Positions 49,723 to 59,933 of a stretch of 64,000 bases of DNA are shown here, piece by piece. The notes beneath the pieces are model-generated. The model was not told where the DNA came from and did not search any database. It was given only the letters and a program-made list of their open reading frames with translations. Numbering within the stretch: the stretch's first letter is position 1; each line of letters opens with the position of its first letter. Source of the stretch: Serratia entomophila (GTDB lineage Bacteria > Pseudomonadota > Gammaproteobacteria > Enterobacterales > Enterobacteriaceae); assembly GCF_021462285.1 (NCBI RefSeq), contig NZ_CP082787.1, positions 1,674,001 to 1,738,000 on the forward strand. The letters run 5' to 3'. The position numbers and the translations under genes are program-made.

Positions 49723-50438
49723 CAGGCTGGCCCCCGCTCAAAGCGCGTGGTGCGCAGCTCGATCCGTTTGATGACGTACTGGCTGAGCAGGGTGACCAGC
49801 AGATAGATCGCCGCCGCAATCACGTACCAGGTAAAAGGCTCCTGGGTGCGGGTGGCGATGCTCTTGGTCTGCAGCATCAGGTCGTTCACGCTGATCAACG
49901 ACACCAGCGCGGTGTCCTTCAGCAGCACCAGCCATTGGTTGCCGAGGCCGGGCAGCGCATGGCGCCACATCTGCGGCATGATCAGGCGGAAGAAGATCGC
50001 CGCCTTGCTCATCCCCAGCGCCTGGCCGGATTCCCACTGCCCCTGCGGCACCGCTTTCAGCGCGCCGCGCAGCGTTTGCGAGGCGTAGGCGGAGTAGAGC
50101 AGGGCCAGGGCGATCACGCCGCACAGGAACGGGCTGACTTCGAAGTTATCGATAGCCAGCTGGATAGGCAGCTGGAACAGGCCGAGGTTGAGGGTAAAGC
50201 CGTCTGACAGCATCAGCAGCAGCTGCGACGAACCGAAATAGATGAACAGCACCACCAGAATTTCCGGCAGGCCGCGCAGCAGGGTCACCCAGGCGGTGCC
50301 GAGCCAGCTCACTACTCGCCAGCGGGAAGACTCCCACACCGCGAACAGCATCGCCAGGATCAGCCCGAGGATCAGGGCGCAAACGGCAAGGCCGACGGTC
50401 ATGCCGGCGGCGCTTGCGAGAGGTTGAAATTCATTCAT
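49722..50438 (-). CDS. artQ: Arginine ABC transporter permease ArtQ
   Basis: Partner permease of ArtM, 238 residues. [15 protein letters not shown] and the coupling loop [20 protein letters not shown] are the family landmarks. It starts 9 bases after the artI stop. Forms the membrane channel with ArtM. Confidence 0.95.
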   Translation of the reverse strand: MNEFQPLASAAGMTVGLAVCALILGLILAMLFAVWESSRWRVVSWLGTAWVTLLRGLPEILVVLFIYFGSSQLLLMLSDGFTLNLGLFQLPIQLAIDNFEVSPFLCGVIALALLYSAYASQTLRGALKAVPQGQWESGQALGMSKAAIFFRLIMPQMWRHALPGLGNQWLVLLKDTALVSLISVNDLMLQTKSIATRTQEPFTWYVIAAAIYLLVTLLSQYVIKRIELRTTRFERGPA

Positions 50439-50447
50439 CGGGGCGTA

Positions 50448-51179
50448 TTACTGCTGGAACCATTTTTTGTAGATGGTTTCATAGGTCCCATCCTGCTTGA
50501 TCTTGTCCAGGGCGGCGTTGAACTTGCCCTGCAGCTCGGTATTTTTCTGACGCACCGCGATGCCCAGGCCGGTGCCGAAGTAGTCTTTATCGGTAACCTT
50601 GTCGCCCACCGCCGCCAGCGCGGCATTTTGTTTCAGCCACTCGTTGACCACCGCAGTGTCGCCGAATACCGCGTCCACGCGGCCGTTTTTCAGATCCAGA
50701 ATGGCGTTCTGGTAGCTGTCATAAGGCACGGTAGTGATTTCCGGGTGCTTGTCGGTCAGGTATTTCTGGTGAGTGGTGCCGTTCTGCACGCCCACTTTCT
50801 TGCCTTTGAGCGCGGCGACGTCGGCCACCTTGCCTTTCTGGGCAACAAACAGCGCCGAGTTGTCATAGTACGGCTTGGTGAACAGCACCTGTTTTTCGCG
50901 CTCCGGCGTGATATCCATACCGGCCATCACCGCATCGAAGCGTTTGAACTTCAGGCTGGGGATCAGGCTGTCGAACGCCTGGTTGGTGAAGGTGCAGTCG
51001 GCCTGCATTTCTTTGCACAATGCGTTGGCCAGATCGACGTCAAACCCCTGGATCTTGTTGCCGGCGTCAATAAATTCAAACGGAGGATAGGAGGCTTCGG
51101 TAGCGAAACGGATAGTTTCGGCTGCGGAGGCGGAAACGCTGATGCCAGCCAGAACGGCGGCGATTATTAGTTTTTTCAT
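50448..51179 (-). CDS. artI: Arginine/amino-acid-binding periplasmic protein ArtI
   Basis: Periplasmic binding protein, 243 residues, signal peptide ending SASA. Close paralogue of artJ (shared GTTHQKY, YDSYQNAIL, FGDTAVVNEWL, FGTGLGIAVR). In E. coli ArtI's ligand is less certain than ArtJ's. Encoded between artP and artQ in the operon. Confidence 0.93.
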   Translation of the reverse strand: MKKLIIAAVLAGISVSASAAETIRFATEASYPPFEFIDAGNKIQGFDVDLANALCKEMQADCTFTNQAFDSLIPSLKFKRFDAVMAGMDITPEREKQVLFTKPYYDNSALFVAQKGKVADVAALKGKKVGVQNGTTHQKYLTDKHPEITTVPYDSYQNAILDLKNGRVDAVFGDTAVVNEWLKQNAALAAVGDKVTDKDYFGTGLGIAVRQKNTELQGKFNAALDKIKQDGTYETIYKKWFQQ

Positions 51180-51212
51180 CGCAAACTCCCCAAATTACAG
51201 CAAGTTAAATTT

Positions 51213-51941
51213 TTAGTGTGATAAGTAGTTGGCAAACTCGGTGGTCTGCGGCTGCGTGAAGTGGCTGCTGTCGCCCTGTTCCACCACGCGGCCGTTTTCC
51301 ATATACACCACGCGGCTGGCGGTTTTGCGCGCCACTTCCACTTCGTGGGTCACGATCACCTGGGTGATGCCGGTGCCGGCCAGTTCGCGAATGATGCTGA
51401 CGATCTGCGCGGTGATTTCCGGATCGAGCGCCGCCGTGGGTTCGTCAAACAGCAGCACCTGCGGTTCCATCATCAGCGCGCGGGCGATCGCCACACGCTG
51501 CTGCTGGCCGCCGGAGAGGTGCAGCGGGAAACGATCGGCAAAGTCGGTGAGGCGCAGGCGCTTCAGCAGCTTATCCGCACGCGCCATCGCCTGCGCCTTG
51601 GTCAGGCCCAGCACGCGGCAGGGGGCTTCAATCAGATTTTGCACCACGGTGAGGTGGGGCCACAGGTTGTATTGCTGGAACACCATGCCGACGTTCTGGC
51701 GCAGTTCGCGGATGGATTTTTCACCCGGAGCCTGCTTGAAGTCGAACTGATTGCCGGCGATCTGCAGCTGGCCTGAACGCGGCATTTCCAGCAGGTTCAG
51801 CACCCGCAGCAATGAACTTTTCCCGGCGCCGCTTGGACCAAGCAGCACCAGGGTTTCCCCCGCTGGGCAATCCAGCGTGATGTCAAACAGCGCCTGATGC
51901 GCGCCGTAATAGCAGTTGATACCGTTAAGTTGAATACTCAT
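51213..51941 (-). CDS. artP: Arginine ABC transporter ATP-binding protein ArtP
   Basis: ATPase of the arginine importer, 242 residues as in E. coli. Walker [11 protein letters not shown]-loop VFQQYNLWP, signature [14 protein letters not shown], Walker [14 protein letters not shown]-loop VTHE. The start was set at the ATG giving [13 protein letters not shown]. An in-frame ATG seven codons upstream gives MSIQFWR before it, a near duplicate of the true N-terminus; neither has a strong ribosome-binding site. Confidence 0.94.
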   Translation of the reverse strand: MSIQLNGINCYYGAHQALFDITLDCPAGETLVLLGPSGAGKSSLLRVLNLLEMPRSGQLQIAGNQFDFKQAPGEKSIRELRQNVGMVFQQYNLWPHLTVVQNLIEAPCRVLGLTKAQAMARADKLLKRLRLTDFADRFPLHLSGGQQQRVAIARALMMEPQVLLFDEPTAALDPEITAQIVSIIRELAGTGITQVIVTHEVEVARKTASRVVYMENGRVVEQGDSSHFTQPQTTEFANYLSH

Positions 51942-51987
51942 GCGCCAGAATTGAATAGACATTGATGCCGCGAATGTTAACTTCCAC

Positions 51988-52001
51988 AGAATACTTATGC
52001 A
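51988..52001. promoter_or_regulatory. Candidate ArgR box upstream of artP
   Basis: AGAAT-ACTT-ATGCA matches the ARG-box core TGAAT-N4-ATTCA at 8 of 10 positions, 47 bases before the artP start. E. coli artPIQM is ArgR-repressed. Confidence 0.35.
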
Positions 52002-52168
52002 ATCTTTGTGCGTTAAAATTTATGACCGTGCGGCGGGACAGTAAAAGAATAGCACAAGATATCGCGACTCAGGCTGGAGCAGGGGATTTGTGGCGCAGGC
52101 TGTGAGATGCGTAGCGAAATTTTTTAAGTTGGCGGAAATTTGCGCGGCTGCGGAGCCTTTGCCGCACT

Positions 52169-52190
52169 GCCGGCGCCGCGGGGCGCCGGC
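52169..52190. terminator. Hairpin downstream of ybjP
   Basis: GCCGGCGCC (52169-52177), 4-base loop, GGCGCCGGC (52182-52190). A 9-bp GC stem 12 bases past the ybjP stop, with no T-run. Confidence 0.5.
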
Positions 52191-52202
52191 CTGTGAAGCG
52201 GA

Positions 52203-52751
52203 TTACTGGTTTTCCAGCACCTGGCGCAGGCTGCCGCTGGCGGCATGCGGCGGCACGTTCAGGTAACGGACGTCGTCCACCACCCAACAGGTGCCTTCGC
52301 GCACCATCAACACTTCATCCTGCCAGTTGACCGCGCTGCCGCCGTCTTTCTGGTAGCTCAGCGCCACGCGCAGCGGGATGTTTTTCGCATCGGTATTGGG
52401 AATGGTAGAGGCGCTGGCGACGGACGCGCTGGTCGGGCCCTGGGCATTGCCGGAGAACAGGTCGCCGGTCACCTGATGTTTACCCGGGTTCTGGCCGGCG
52501 CTGAGCAGATCCTGATACAGCACCTGGCTCAGGTAAGGTTGCAGCTGCGCCAGGCGGGTGCTGTCCGGCAGGCTGGTGGCGGAACCCTGCTGAATGCGCA
52601 GATCATAGAACTTCTGTGCGACCGTATCCGGGCCGCCTTCCACACAGCTGCCGCTGCGGGTGCCAATATCCTTGAATGCCGGCTCTACGGTGGTGCAGGC
52701 ACTCAGCAACAGCGCTAGAGGAAAAACAGCCGCAATAGTTTTTGTTTTCAT
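52203..52751 (-). CDS. ybjP: YbjP lipoprotein
   Basis: A 182-residue predicted lipoprotein: signal peptide with lipobox LLSAC (Cys19). The downstream DUF3828-like region contains VAQKFYDLRIQQG and REGTCWVVDDVRYL. Residue +2 is Thr, so outer-membrane sorting is expected. Located beyond artP as in E. coli. Function unknown. Confidence 0.85.
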   Translation of the reverse strand: MKTKTIAAVFPLALLLSACTTVEPAFKDIGTRSGSCVEGGPDTVAQKFYDLRIQQGSATSLPDSTRLAQLQPYLSQVLYQDLLSAGQNPGKHQVTGDLFSGNAQGPTSASVASASTIPNTDAKNIPLRVALSYQKDGGSAVNWQDEVLMVREGTCWVVDDVRYLNVPPHAASGSLRQVLENQ

Positions 52752-52910
52752 CTTATTACCTTATGTGAAAGTCTCTACCATGAAGACCGATAGCTTACAG
52801 TATAAATGCGTTTTTTGGCCTTGCATTCGTACTGCGTGCCATTGCATCGCCGAACATAATGCCAAATTTCTGGTCATAGATGTGTTGAATTAATCAAACA
52901 AGGAATTCTG

Positions 52911-53234
52911 ATGCAGCTTTCAACCACCCCGACCCTGGAAGGGTTTACCATTACCGAATACTGCGGCGTTGTCACCGGTGAAGCGATCCTGGGTGCCAAT
53001 ATTTTCCGTGATTTCTTCGCCGGCGTGCGCGACATCGTCGGCGGCCGCTCCGGGGCTTACGAGAAAGAGCTGCGCAAGGCGCGGCAGATCGCGTTTCAAG
53101 AGCTGGAAGAGCAGGCGAAGGAGCTGGGCGCCAACGCGGTGGTCGGCATTGATATCGACTATGAAACCGTCGGTAAAGACAGCAGCATGCTGATGGTGAC
53201 CGTCAGCGGCACCGCGGTGAAGGTAAGCCGCTAA
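52911..53234 (+). CDS. ybjQ: YbjQ (UPF0145 family)
   Basis: A 107-residue soluble protein of the heavy-metal-binding-like YbjQ family, pentameric in solved structures. Conserved [27 protein letters not shown] and [15 protein letters not shown] regions are visible. The metal role is putative. A canonical AAGGAA site precedes the start. Synteny with ybjP is conserved. Confidence 0.92.
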   Translation: MQLSTTPTLEGFTITEYCGVVTGEAILGANIFRDFFAGVRDIVGGRSGAYEKELRKARQIAFQELEEQAKELGANAVVGIDIDYETVGKDSSMLMVTVSGTAVKVSR

Positions 53235-53246
53235 CCCCGTCCCAAA

Positions 53247-53268
53247 CGCCCCGGCCTGCACCGGGGCG
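53247..53268. terminator. Hairpin between ybjQ and the DUF3300 gene
   Basis: CGCCCCGG (53247-53254), loop CCTGCA, CCGGGGCG (53261-53268). An 8-bp GC stem at a convergent junction; a short TTTCTT lies a few bases beyond. Confidence 0.6.
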
Positions 53269-53278
53269 CAGTCGTTTC

Positions 53279-54748
53279 TTACGGCACCTTGTGCTCTTCA
53301 ACCTTCACCGGGCGTTGCTCCTGCGGTTTGGCCACCTGTTCCTGCCGATGTTGAATTGGCAGCAGGTGCGGCTGTTGCTGCGGTGTCGGGGGCTGATGCG
53401 GGATCGGGCGCACGGGCTGTGGCATCTGCGCTGGGCGTTCCAGCGCCGTCGCAGGGTGATTGAAAACTCTGGCCGGCGCCGCCGGCGGTGCGGCGACATG
53501 CTGCACCGCTGCGGGCATGGTCCGATTTTCGGCCGGGTGCGCCGTTGCGGCTTTTACCTCTGGGCGCGTCGGCGTTGGCGCCGGGTGAATGAGGGCCGGC
53601 CCGTTCATCTTCTGCTGGAGGTGGGTCGGCGCAGCGGCCGGGTGTTGCGGCGCGGCCGCCGGCATGTGCGCAAAGGCCGGCATGGTCATCGGCTGATGCG
53701 GGTTGGTCGCCGGCGGCGGAGCGAAGTGCGGCTGCGGCGTTGGCGCGGCGTTGTATGCCGGATGGGCTACCGGCGGAGCGAAGTGCGGCGCTGGATTGGC
53801 GGTGGCGTTATTGTAGTTGTTCACCGTATTGCTGCGGTTCACATTATTGTATTGATTGATATTGGTGACGCGGTTAATCACAGTGGTCGAATGCGAAATA
53901 TAAGGCGCATTGTTGTAAACCACCGGCTGGCGCCGGTTGTTCCAATGCACATCCCAGCTGTGCCAGCCGTTATTGTGCTGATTGATCAAGGCGCCGACGG
54001 CGATGCCGACGCCGAAGCTGATCGCCCCGGCCGCCAGCATATCGCCGCTGCTGTAGCTGGAGTAGGTTTGATAGCGGTAGTCAGGGTAGGCCGGCACCGG
54101 TTCACCATAGGCCACCCAGGGATCGTAATGCGGCACGTAGATCACATCCGGCTGGCTGGGCTCAATCACGATGGTTTGCGCGGGGGCGGCCACCAGGGTT
54201 TGCGGGTAGGGCTGCTGCGCGGCGGGCGTTATCACCACCCGCTGCTGCGGCGACGTTTTCAGCGTGCCCTTGCCGGCCGCGCGTTGGCGCATTACCTGAA
54301 TGGCGTTCATCACGTCGGTGGGGTCGTTGAGGTAAGCGCTGCCCAGCGCGGTGGTCCAGGGGCGGTTTTTCGCCATCTGATCGAGCACGTCAGGGAACTG
54401 CACCAACCCGCGCACGCTGGGATCCCAGGGCTGCGCGTCGGCCGCATTGGTCAACGCCGCCGGCTGTAGCCCGCGGTTTTGCGCCAGCCAGGCGTCGGCG
54501 GCGCCGATTTGGTCGGGATAACCCGCGCCGGCCAGCACCTGGGCCAGCAGTTTGTCGGGAAACAGCGCCACCGGGCTGACCAGCTGGTACAGTTGATCGG
54601 CGCTGAGCGGCGTATAGGTCGGGGTATTGGCCGCCGGCGTCGCCGGTGCCGCGGCGCCCATTGCATTGGCCACCGTTTTTTGGTCGCAGCCGCTGAGCTG
54701 CAGCATGGCGACGCAAATAAACCAGGCCAGGTACCTTGGTTTGAACAT
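53279..54748 (-). CDS. DUF3300 lipoprotein with Pro/His/Gln-rich tail
   Basis: A 489-residue predicted lipoprotein with lipobox LSGC (Cys21). The N-terminal DUF3300 domain (about 45-240) contains LVSPVALFPDKLLAQVLAGAGYP and PDVIYVPHYDPWVAYG. A glycine-containing hydrophobic segment follows (about 243-263), then an Asn-rich stretch (near 300-330), then about 150 residues of Pro/Ala/His/Gln low complexity. The family's function is not established. The low-complexity tail probably spans the periplasm or wall. It sits between ybjQ and amiD. Confidence 0.8.
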   Translation of the reverse strand: MFKPRYLAWFICVAMLQLSGCDQKTVANAMGAAAPATPAANTPTYTPLSADQLYQLVSPVALFPDKLLAQVLAGAGYPDQIGAADAWLAQNRGLQPAALTNAADAQPWDPSVRGLVQFPDVLDQMAKNRPWTTALGSAYLNDPTDVMNAIQVMRQRAAGKGTLKTSPQQRVVITPAAQQPYPQTLVAAPAQTIVIEPSQPDVIYVPHYDPWVAYGEPVPAYPDYRYQTYSSYSSGDMLAAGAISFGVGIAVGALINQHNNGWHSWDVHWNNRRQPVVYNNAPYISHSTTVINRVTNINQYNNVNRSNTVNNYNNATANPAPHFAPPVAHPAYNAAPTPQPHFAPPPATNPHQPMTMPAFAHMPAAAPQHPAAAPTHLQQKMNGPALIHPAPTPTRPEVKAATAHPAENRTMPAAVQHVAAPPAAPARVFNHPATALERPAQMPQPVRPIPHQPPTPQQQPHLLPIQHRQEQVAKPQEQRPVKVEEHKVP

Positions 54749-54932
54749 GTTGGACTCCGCATTTCAGCGCAGGGGATACTTTGAGGCTATCATGGGGAAC
54801 ATAGGGCGCCAGCCGGCAGCAATACTCGCTTGCACTTCGGCGGGCTCTGTCATCATTTATGGATTAACTTGATTATTGGATACAGGTTAATCAACCTGAG
54901 TTACAAATCACGGACGCAAATCAGGGGGACAA

Positions 54933-55769
54933 GTGAAGATTTGGCCAGGGATATTCACCGCCGCGCTGCTGGCGGGATGCCAAAACCCTCATCAGGGCAC
55001 CACCGTCGATCGCGGGGATTACCAGTTGGAAACCCTGCATCAGGCGCAGGGTGCCGATCGGCGGATTCGTTTTCTGGTGATGCACTACACCGCGGAAGAT
55101 TTCCATTCCTCGCTGAAGACGCTGACCGACGAGCACGTCAGCGCGCACTATCTGCTGCCGGCGCACCCGCAGCTTGAGCATGGCAAGCCGACGGCCTTTC
55201 AACTGGTGCCGGAGGAAATGCGCGCCTGGCATGCCGGGGTCAGCGGCTGGCGTGGCCGCAGCAATCTGAACGACACCTCGATCGGCATCGAGATCGTCAA
55301 TCGCGGGTTCACCCGCAGCATGCTGTTTACCCATTGGCAGCCCTACACGGCGGAGCAAATTGCGCTGTTGATCCCGCTGAGCCGCGACATCATTCGCCGT
55401 TACGGCATTCAGCCGCCGGACGTGGTGGGGCACAGCGATATCGCGCCGCAGCGCAAGCAGGATCCCGGCCCGCTATTTCCGTGGCAGGCCCTGGCCGAGG
55501 CCGGCATCGGCGCCTGGCCGGATGCCGCTGAGGTGCAGCGCCTGCTGGCCGGGCGCGACAAACATGCGCCGGTGCCGATGGCGCCGCTGCTCGCCAGGCT
55601 GGCGCGCTATGGTTATGCGATAGATCCGGCGTGGGATGTTAGCCAGCAGCGCAACGTGCTGGCGGCGTTTCAAATGCATTTCCGGCCCGACGATTTTCGC
55701 GGCGAGCCGGATGCGGAGAGTGAAGCGATCGTGGATGCGCTGCTGCTGAAGTACGGCGCGGCGCGTTGA
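54933..55769 (+). CDS. amiD: AmiD, outer-membrane lipoprotein N-acetylmuramoyl-L-alanine amidase
   Basis: Zinc amidase cleaving the MurNAc-L-Ala bond in peptidoglycan and anhydro-muropeptides. 278 residues, lipobox LLAGC (Cys16). The amidase_2 domain has MHYTAEDF, a SIGIEIVN segment with a catalytic Glu region, and GHSDIAPQRKQDPG carrying the C-terminal zinc ligands. A C-terminal peptidoglycan-binding domain follows (about 205-278). GTG start after AGGGGG. Ends one base before the convergent ybjS stop. Confidence 0.93.
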   Translation: MKIWPGIFTAALLAGCQNPHQGTTVDRGDYQLETLHQAQGADRRIRFLVMHYTAEDFHSSLKTLTDEHVSAHYLLPAHPQLEHGKPTAFQLVPEEMRAWHAGVSGWRGRSNLNDTSIGIEIVNRGFTRSMLFTHWQPYTAEQIALLIPLSRDIIRRYGIQPPDVVGHSDIAPQRKQDPGPLFPWQALAEAGIGAWPDAAEVQRLLAGRDKHAPVPMAPLLARLARYGYAIDPAWDVSQQRNVLAAFQMHFRPDDFRGEPDAESEAIVDALLLKYGAAR

Positions 55770-56780
55770 TTACAGGCCGTGCAGCTTGCCGTGTTCTTTC
55801 AGCCAACGGGCCGTGCGCGCAATGCCTTCATCCAGTGAGACGATCGGGTGATAGCCCAGTTCTTGCCGGGCGCGGGTGGTGTCGAGCGTCAGATCGAAAT
55901 TGAGTTTGGCGACGCCGTAATGGGTCAGCACCGGTTCCTTTTCGCTTTTGCTGCCCAGCCGCTCCATGCCGCGTGCCATCATGTCGAGCATGGGGTAAGG
56001 CACGGAGCGGATGCGGCACTTCATGCCCAGGTCGTCGATCAGCTGTTGCACCACGCTGCGCAGCTGGCGCGGCTGCTCGTTGGTGATGTTGTAAGCGCGG
56101 CCCGACGGCGTGTCTTCTTTTTGCGTCGCCAGCCACATGGCGTGCACCGCATTTTCCAGGTAGGTCATGTCCACCAGCGCCGCACCGCCGCGTGGCAGCA
56201 GCAGGTTGCCGTAGCGTTTGATCATCTGCAGCAGGCGCGGCAACATCACCTTGTCGTGCGGGCCAAACAGCCCCTGCGGCCGCAGGATGGTAAAGTGGGT
56301 TTGCGGGTTGGACAGCGCCAGCTGTTGGATCACCTGTTCACCGGCGGCCTTGCTGCGCGCAAACTCGTTGGCGTAGCGCGCCGGGCGAAAATCCTCACCG
56401 ACGTTGCGGTGGTGGTGATAGTCGAAGTAAATCGCCGGCGAAGAAATGTGAATGAACTGCGCAACGCCATAGGCTGCGGCCCATTCCCCCAGGCGGCGGG
56501 TGGCGCGCACGTTGGCCAGTTCGAAGGCTTCTTCGGTACCCCAGGGGGAGGTAAAACTGGAGCAATGCCACAGCACGTCGACGTCCATCAACATCGCTTT
56601 GGCCTGAGAAGAAATCAGGTTGGTGAGATCGGCATGGATGAACTCCGCACCCATTTTTTCCAGTAGGCTGCCCATCGCCTGGTTGCGACCGGTGGCGCGC
56701 ACTTTTATGCCCTGGCGGCGGAGATATTCAACGGCGTTACGGCCTAACCCACTGGTTGCACCGGTGACCAATACCTTCAT
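55770..56780 (-). CDS. ybjS: YbjS, NAD(P)-dependent epimerase/dehydratase
   Basis: Extended SDR protein of 336 residues. Rossmann loop GATSGLG (8-14). The catalytic region [10 protein letters not shown]...[13 protein letters not shown] contains the YxxxK-like element (Y..xRSK) in altered spacing. 3-beta-HSD-like. Matches E. coli YbjS, which lies beside ybjT. Start at 56780 gives [13 protein letters not shown]; a 7-residue extension was dropped. Substrate unknown. Confidence 0.88.
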   Translation of the reverse strand: MKVLVTGATSGLGRNAVEYLRRQGIKVRATGRNQAMGSLLEKMGAEFIHADLTNLISSQAKAMLMDVDVLWHCSSFTSPWGTEEAFELANVRATRRLGEWAAAYGVAQFIHISSPAIYFDYHHHRNVGEDFRPARYANEFARSKAAGEQVIQQLALSNPQTHFTILRPQGLFGPHDKVMLPRLLQMIKRYGNLLLPRGGAALVDMTYLENAVHAMWLATQKEDTPSGRAYNITNEQPRQLRSVVQQLIDDLGMKCRIRSVPYPMLDMMARGMERLGSKSEKEPVLTHYGVAKLNFDLTLDTTRARQELGYHPIVSLDEGIARTARWLKEHGKLHGL

Positions 56781-56937
56781 AACGGACTCTATTCTCACCA
56801 AAAATCAGAATGCCGGGGGCCGTTGTGGGCGCCCCGGCAAATAAGATGCCATTCTTGCGGGATTTTGTGCGCTATGCAATCGGAAAGGGACTAACCACAG
56901 CGGTAAACTGTGCGGTTGATCGACAAATGAACGACGG

Positions 56938-58377
56938 CTAGGGCTGATTCCGATCCTGCTGTTGCGCCAGCGCGGCGATGCGCTTTGCCATGCCGCGGAA
57001 AATAAACCGGTGAGCCGGCATCATGGCGAACCAATACAACAGGCCGCTGAAGCCGGCCGGGTGCCACCAGGCGCGGACGTCCAGGGTGCGGCGGTCGCCA
57101 TGGTCCTTGATGGTGAAGCTCAGGCGCCCAAGCCCCGGCGCCTTCATGCCGAACAGCAGCGCCAACTGGCGTTGGGGAACGAGTGTGATCACCTTCCAGC
57201 CGTCGACCACATCGCCCAGCGCCAGCGTATCGCGCGGTGGCCGGCCGTAAACCACGCCGTTGCCGATCATGTCGTCCATACGGGCGCGGATCTGCCACAG
57301 GATATTGGCGTAGAAATAGCCTTCCTCGCCCCCCAGCTGTTGCACTACACGCCACAGGGCCGCGCTGGAGGCCTGGGTTTCCAGCGTGCAGCCGGCCTGC
57401 TTGGGGTAGTAGCCGTAGCCCGGCCGCCAGCGCGCCTGGGCGGCCGGATCGTAACCCCAGTCGGCGGAGTCGACCACCTCGCGTTCGCGTTGCAGCGTCG
57501 TCGCCACCGCCTGCTCGAAGGTGTGCAGCCGCTGCGGGATCAATGCCTGCAGCGGCCGGCCGTCGGCGGGCAGATCGTGCTTCAGCCCCTGGATCAGCGC
57601 GCGGGCGATGGACGTGGGCACCGAGGTGATCAGGCTGATGAACCACACCGAGATCAGGCGCGTCGGCAGCGGGACAGGGATCAGCCAGCGCCGTTTGCCG
57701 CTGATGGCGATAAAGCGTTCGAACATCGTCTGGTAGCTGAGGTATTCCGGCCCGGCGACGTCGAAAATACGGCTCTCCTGCGCCGGGTGTTCCAGCAGAT
57801 CGGCCAGATAAACCAGCAGATTATCCAGCGCCACCGGCGAAGATTTCGAACGTACCCAGCGCGGCGGCGTCAGCAATGGCAGGTTATAGACCATATCGCG
57901 CATGATCTCGAAGGCCGCCGAGCCGGGGCCGACGATAATGCCGGCGCGCAGTTCGGTCACCGGAATACCGCTCTGGCGCAAAATCTCGCCGGTCAGCCGG
58001 CGCGCCGCCAGGTGCGGCGAACTGTCGTCGGTCGGCTGCAGTGCGCCGAGAAAGAAAATCTGTTTGACGCAGGAGCCGCGCAGCGCATCGCGCAGGTTTT
58101 CCGCCGCCTGCCGCTCTTTCTCGATGAAGTCATCGCCGTCGCTCATGGCGTGCACCAGGTAGTAGAGGCTGTCTATTTCCCACAGCGCCGCATCCAGGGT
58201 TTCCGGGCGATAAAGGTCGGCGTATCGGCAAGTGACCCGTGGCCAGTGCCGTTCTTCCAGCCATTCGATGCGTCGCGCGGCGGCGGTGATTTGGTGGCCC
58301 TGTTCGATCAGGTGCGGGATCAGGTTTTGGCCAATGTAGCCGCTGGCCCCGAGAACCAGCACACGTTGAGGTGTCAT
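56938..58377 (-). CDS. ybjT: YbjT, SDR-DUF2867 two-domain protein
   Basis: A 479-residue protein. The N-terminal Rossmann domain (about 1-290) has GASGYIG (10-16) and resembles NmrA-like SDRs; HAMSDGDDF and GALQPTDD are conserved-looking segments. The C-terminal DUF2867 domain (about 325-470) contains [12 protein letters not shown] and [20 protein letters not shown]. Same order ybjS-ybjT as E. coli. No biochemical role established. Confidence 0.88.
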   Translation of the reverse strand: MTPQRVLVLGASGYIGQNLIPHLIEQGHQITAAARRIEWLEERHWPRVTCRYADLYRPETLDAALWEIDSLYYLVHAMSDGDDFIEKERQAAENLRDALRGSCVKQIFFLGALQPTDDSSPHLAARRLTGEILRQSGIPVTELRAGIIVGPGSAAFEIMRDMVYNLPLLTPPRWVRSKSSPVALDNLLVYLADLLEHPAQESRIFDVAGPEYLSYQTMFERFIAISGKRRWLIPVPLPTRLISVWFISLITSVPTSIARALIQGLKHDLPADGRPLQALIPQRLHTFEQAVATTLQREREVVDSADWGYDPAAQARWRPGYGYYPKQAGCTLETQASSAALWRVVQQLGGEEGYFYANILWQIRARMDDMIGNGVVYGRPPRDTLALGDVVDGWKVITLVPQRQLALLFGMKAPGLGRLSFTIKDHGDRRTLDVRAWWHPAGFSGLLYWFAMMPAHRFIFRGMAKRIAALAQQQDRNQP

Positions 58378-58527
58378 CAGTCCGCCTTATGCGGTGAGAG
58401 TGGCAGCATGGCCACAGGATGCCAAACTCAGGGTTTAAATGCACTTTTTGTGTGGATATATCGCAGTTGCATCCGTCGTCGGGCAAGGCGACACTACGCG
58501 CCTTTCATTAGCCGAAAATCGAATGCC

Positions 58528-58875
58528 ATGAGACTCAATGTAATTTGTTATGTCCTGCTGGGCCTGGCGCTGGCCGCCAGTCTGTTTTTCCCGCACCCGA
58601 TCATGATGTGGCTGCTGTTGGCCAACGTGCTGACTCTGGTGATTTACGGCTGGGACAAGCTGGCGGCGATTAAGGCGTGGCAGCGGGTGCCTGAGGTCAC
58701 GCTGTTGCTGCTTGGCCTGGCGGGGGGATGGCTGGGAGCGCTGGTTGCGCAGCAGCTGTTCCGTCATAAAACCCAGAAACAGCCGTTCAAAACCTGGTTT
58801 GTACTCAGCGTGGCCCTGAACCTGGCGGCGACGCTGGCCCTGTGGTATTGGGTGTACGGCCGTTGGATCCTCTGA
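58528..58875 (+). CDS. DUF1294 small membrane protein
   Basis: A 115-residue integral membrane protein with four hydrophobic helices (about 5-20, 27-42, 58-76, 95-112). The DUF1294 signature is clear: YGWDKLAA, then RVPEVTLLLLGLAGGWLGAL, then FRHKTQKQPF. Function unknown. The frame remains open far upstream only as antisense to ybjT. The start was placed at the first ATG after that overlap; it lacks a strong ribosome-binding site. Confidence 0.85.
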   Translation: MRLNVICYVLLGLALAASLFFPHPIMMWLLLANVLTLVIYGWDKLAAIKAWQRVPEVTLLLLGLAGGWLGALVAQQLFRHKTQKQPFKTWFVLSVALNLAATLALWYWVYGRWIL

Positions 58876-58879
58876 AACC

Positions 58880-58899
58880 GGGGCGCCGTGCGGCGCCCC
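58880..58899. terminator. Hairpin between the DUF1294 gene and ltaE
   Basis: GGGGCGCC (58880-58887), loop GTGC, GGCGCCCC (58892-58899), between convergent genes. No T-run. Confidence 0.55.
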
Positions 58900-58905
58900 T
58901 GCGCA

Positions 58906-59922
58906 TCAGGCCTGCTGTTGCAGGAACGTCCGCCACAGCTCGACCAGCTTCTGCAGATCCGCTCTGCTGACGTCGAGATGGGTCAGAATGCGCGTCAGCG
59001 GGCCGCTGCTGATCAACACGCCGCGCTCGCGCATCCACGGACCCAGCCTGGCCGCCAGCGCCGGCGGCTGGCGCAGATACAGCACGTTGGTCTGCGCGCC
59101 GGGCGCGACAATCTCTACGCCGATGCTTTGCAACTGCTGTTCCAGCCATTTGGCGTTATCGTGATCGTCCCGCAGCCGGGCGACGTTATGCTCCAGTGCG
59201 TACAGGCCGGCCGCTGCCAGAATGCCCGCCTGGCGCAGGCCGCCGCCGGTCATTTTGCGCCAGCGTAGCGCACGCTGGATAAACGCCTCGCTGCCGCACA
59301 GCAGTGAACCGACCGGCGCACCCAGCCCTTTCGACAGGCAGATAGTGAAAGTATCGCAATACTGCACGATCTCTTTCAACGGCACATCCAGCGCCACTGC
59401 GGCGTTGAAGATGCGTGCGCCGTCGATATGCAGCGCCAGATTACGCTCGCGGGTAAACTGCCAGGCCTGTTGCAGGTAGGCCTGCGGCAATACTCTGCCG
59501 CCGAAGGTGTTTTCCAGGCTCAGCAGCCGGGTGCGGGCGAAATGAATGTCGTCGGGTTTGATGGCGGCGGCCAGCTTGTCCAACGGCAGCGTGCCGTCCG
59601 CATCCGCCTCGATCGGCTGCGGTTGGATGCTGCCCAACACCGCGGCGCCGCCGGCTTCGTACTTGTAGTTGTGCGCCTGTTGGCCGACCAGATATTCATC
59701 GCCGCGCTGGCAGTGGCTGAGCAACGCCACCAGGTTGGCCTGGGTGCCGCTGGGCAGGAACAGCGCGGCCTCTTTGCCCGACAGGCGAACCGCCTCCGCC
59801 TGCAATGCGTTGACCGTCGGGTCATCGCCGTAGACGTCGTCGCCGACTTCGGCGCGGGCCATCGCCTCGCGCATGGCGGCGCTGGGCCGGGTCACGGTGT
59901 CGCTGCGTAGATCGATAAACAT
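58906..59922 (-). CDS. ltaE: Low-specificity L-threonine aldolase
   Basis: PLP enzyme splitting L-threonine or L-allo-threonine to glycine and acetaldehyde. 338 residues. PLP lysine Lys198 in [22 protein letters not shown] at the N-terminus, [11 protein letters not shown], and [12 protein letters not shown] (Asp contacting the PLP ring). Located beside poxB as in E. coli. One copy of the palindromic repeat lies in its upstream gap. Confidence 0.96.
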   Translation of the reverse strand: MFIDLRSDTVTRPSAAMREAMARAEVGDDVYGDDPTVNALQAEAVRLSGKEAALFLPSGTQANLVALLSHCQRGDEYLVGQQAHNYKYEAGGAAVLGSIQPQPIEADADGTLPLDKLAAAIKPDDIHFARTRLLSLENTFGGRVLPQAYLQQAWQFTRERNLALHIDGARIFNAAVALDVPLKEIVQYCDTFTICLSKGLGAPVGSLLCGSEAFIQRALRWRKMTGGGLRQAGILAAAGLYALEHNVARLRDDHDNAKWLEQQLQSIGVEIVAPGAQTNVLYLRQPPALAARLGPWMRERGVLISSGPLTRILTHLDVSRADLQKLVELWRTFLQQQA

Positions 59923-59933
59923 ACAACTCCTTT

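Noticed and set aside
56962..58875. 637-codon open frame on the plus strand opposite ybjT
   Set aside because: Most of it is the antisense shadow of ybjT in a G+C-rich gene. Only its last 115 codons, after 58528, encode a real protein (DUF1294).
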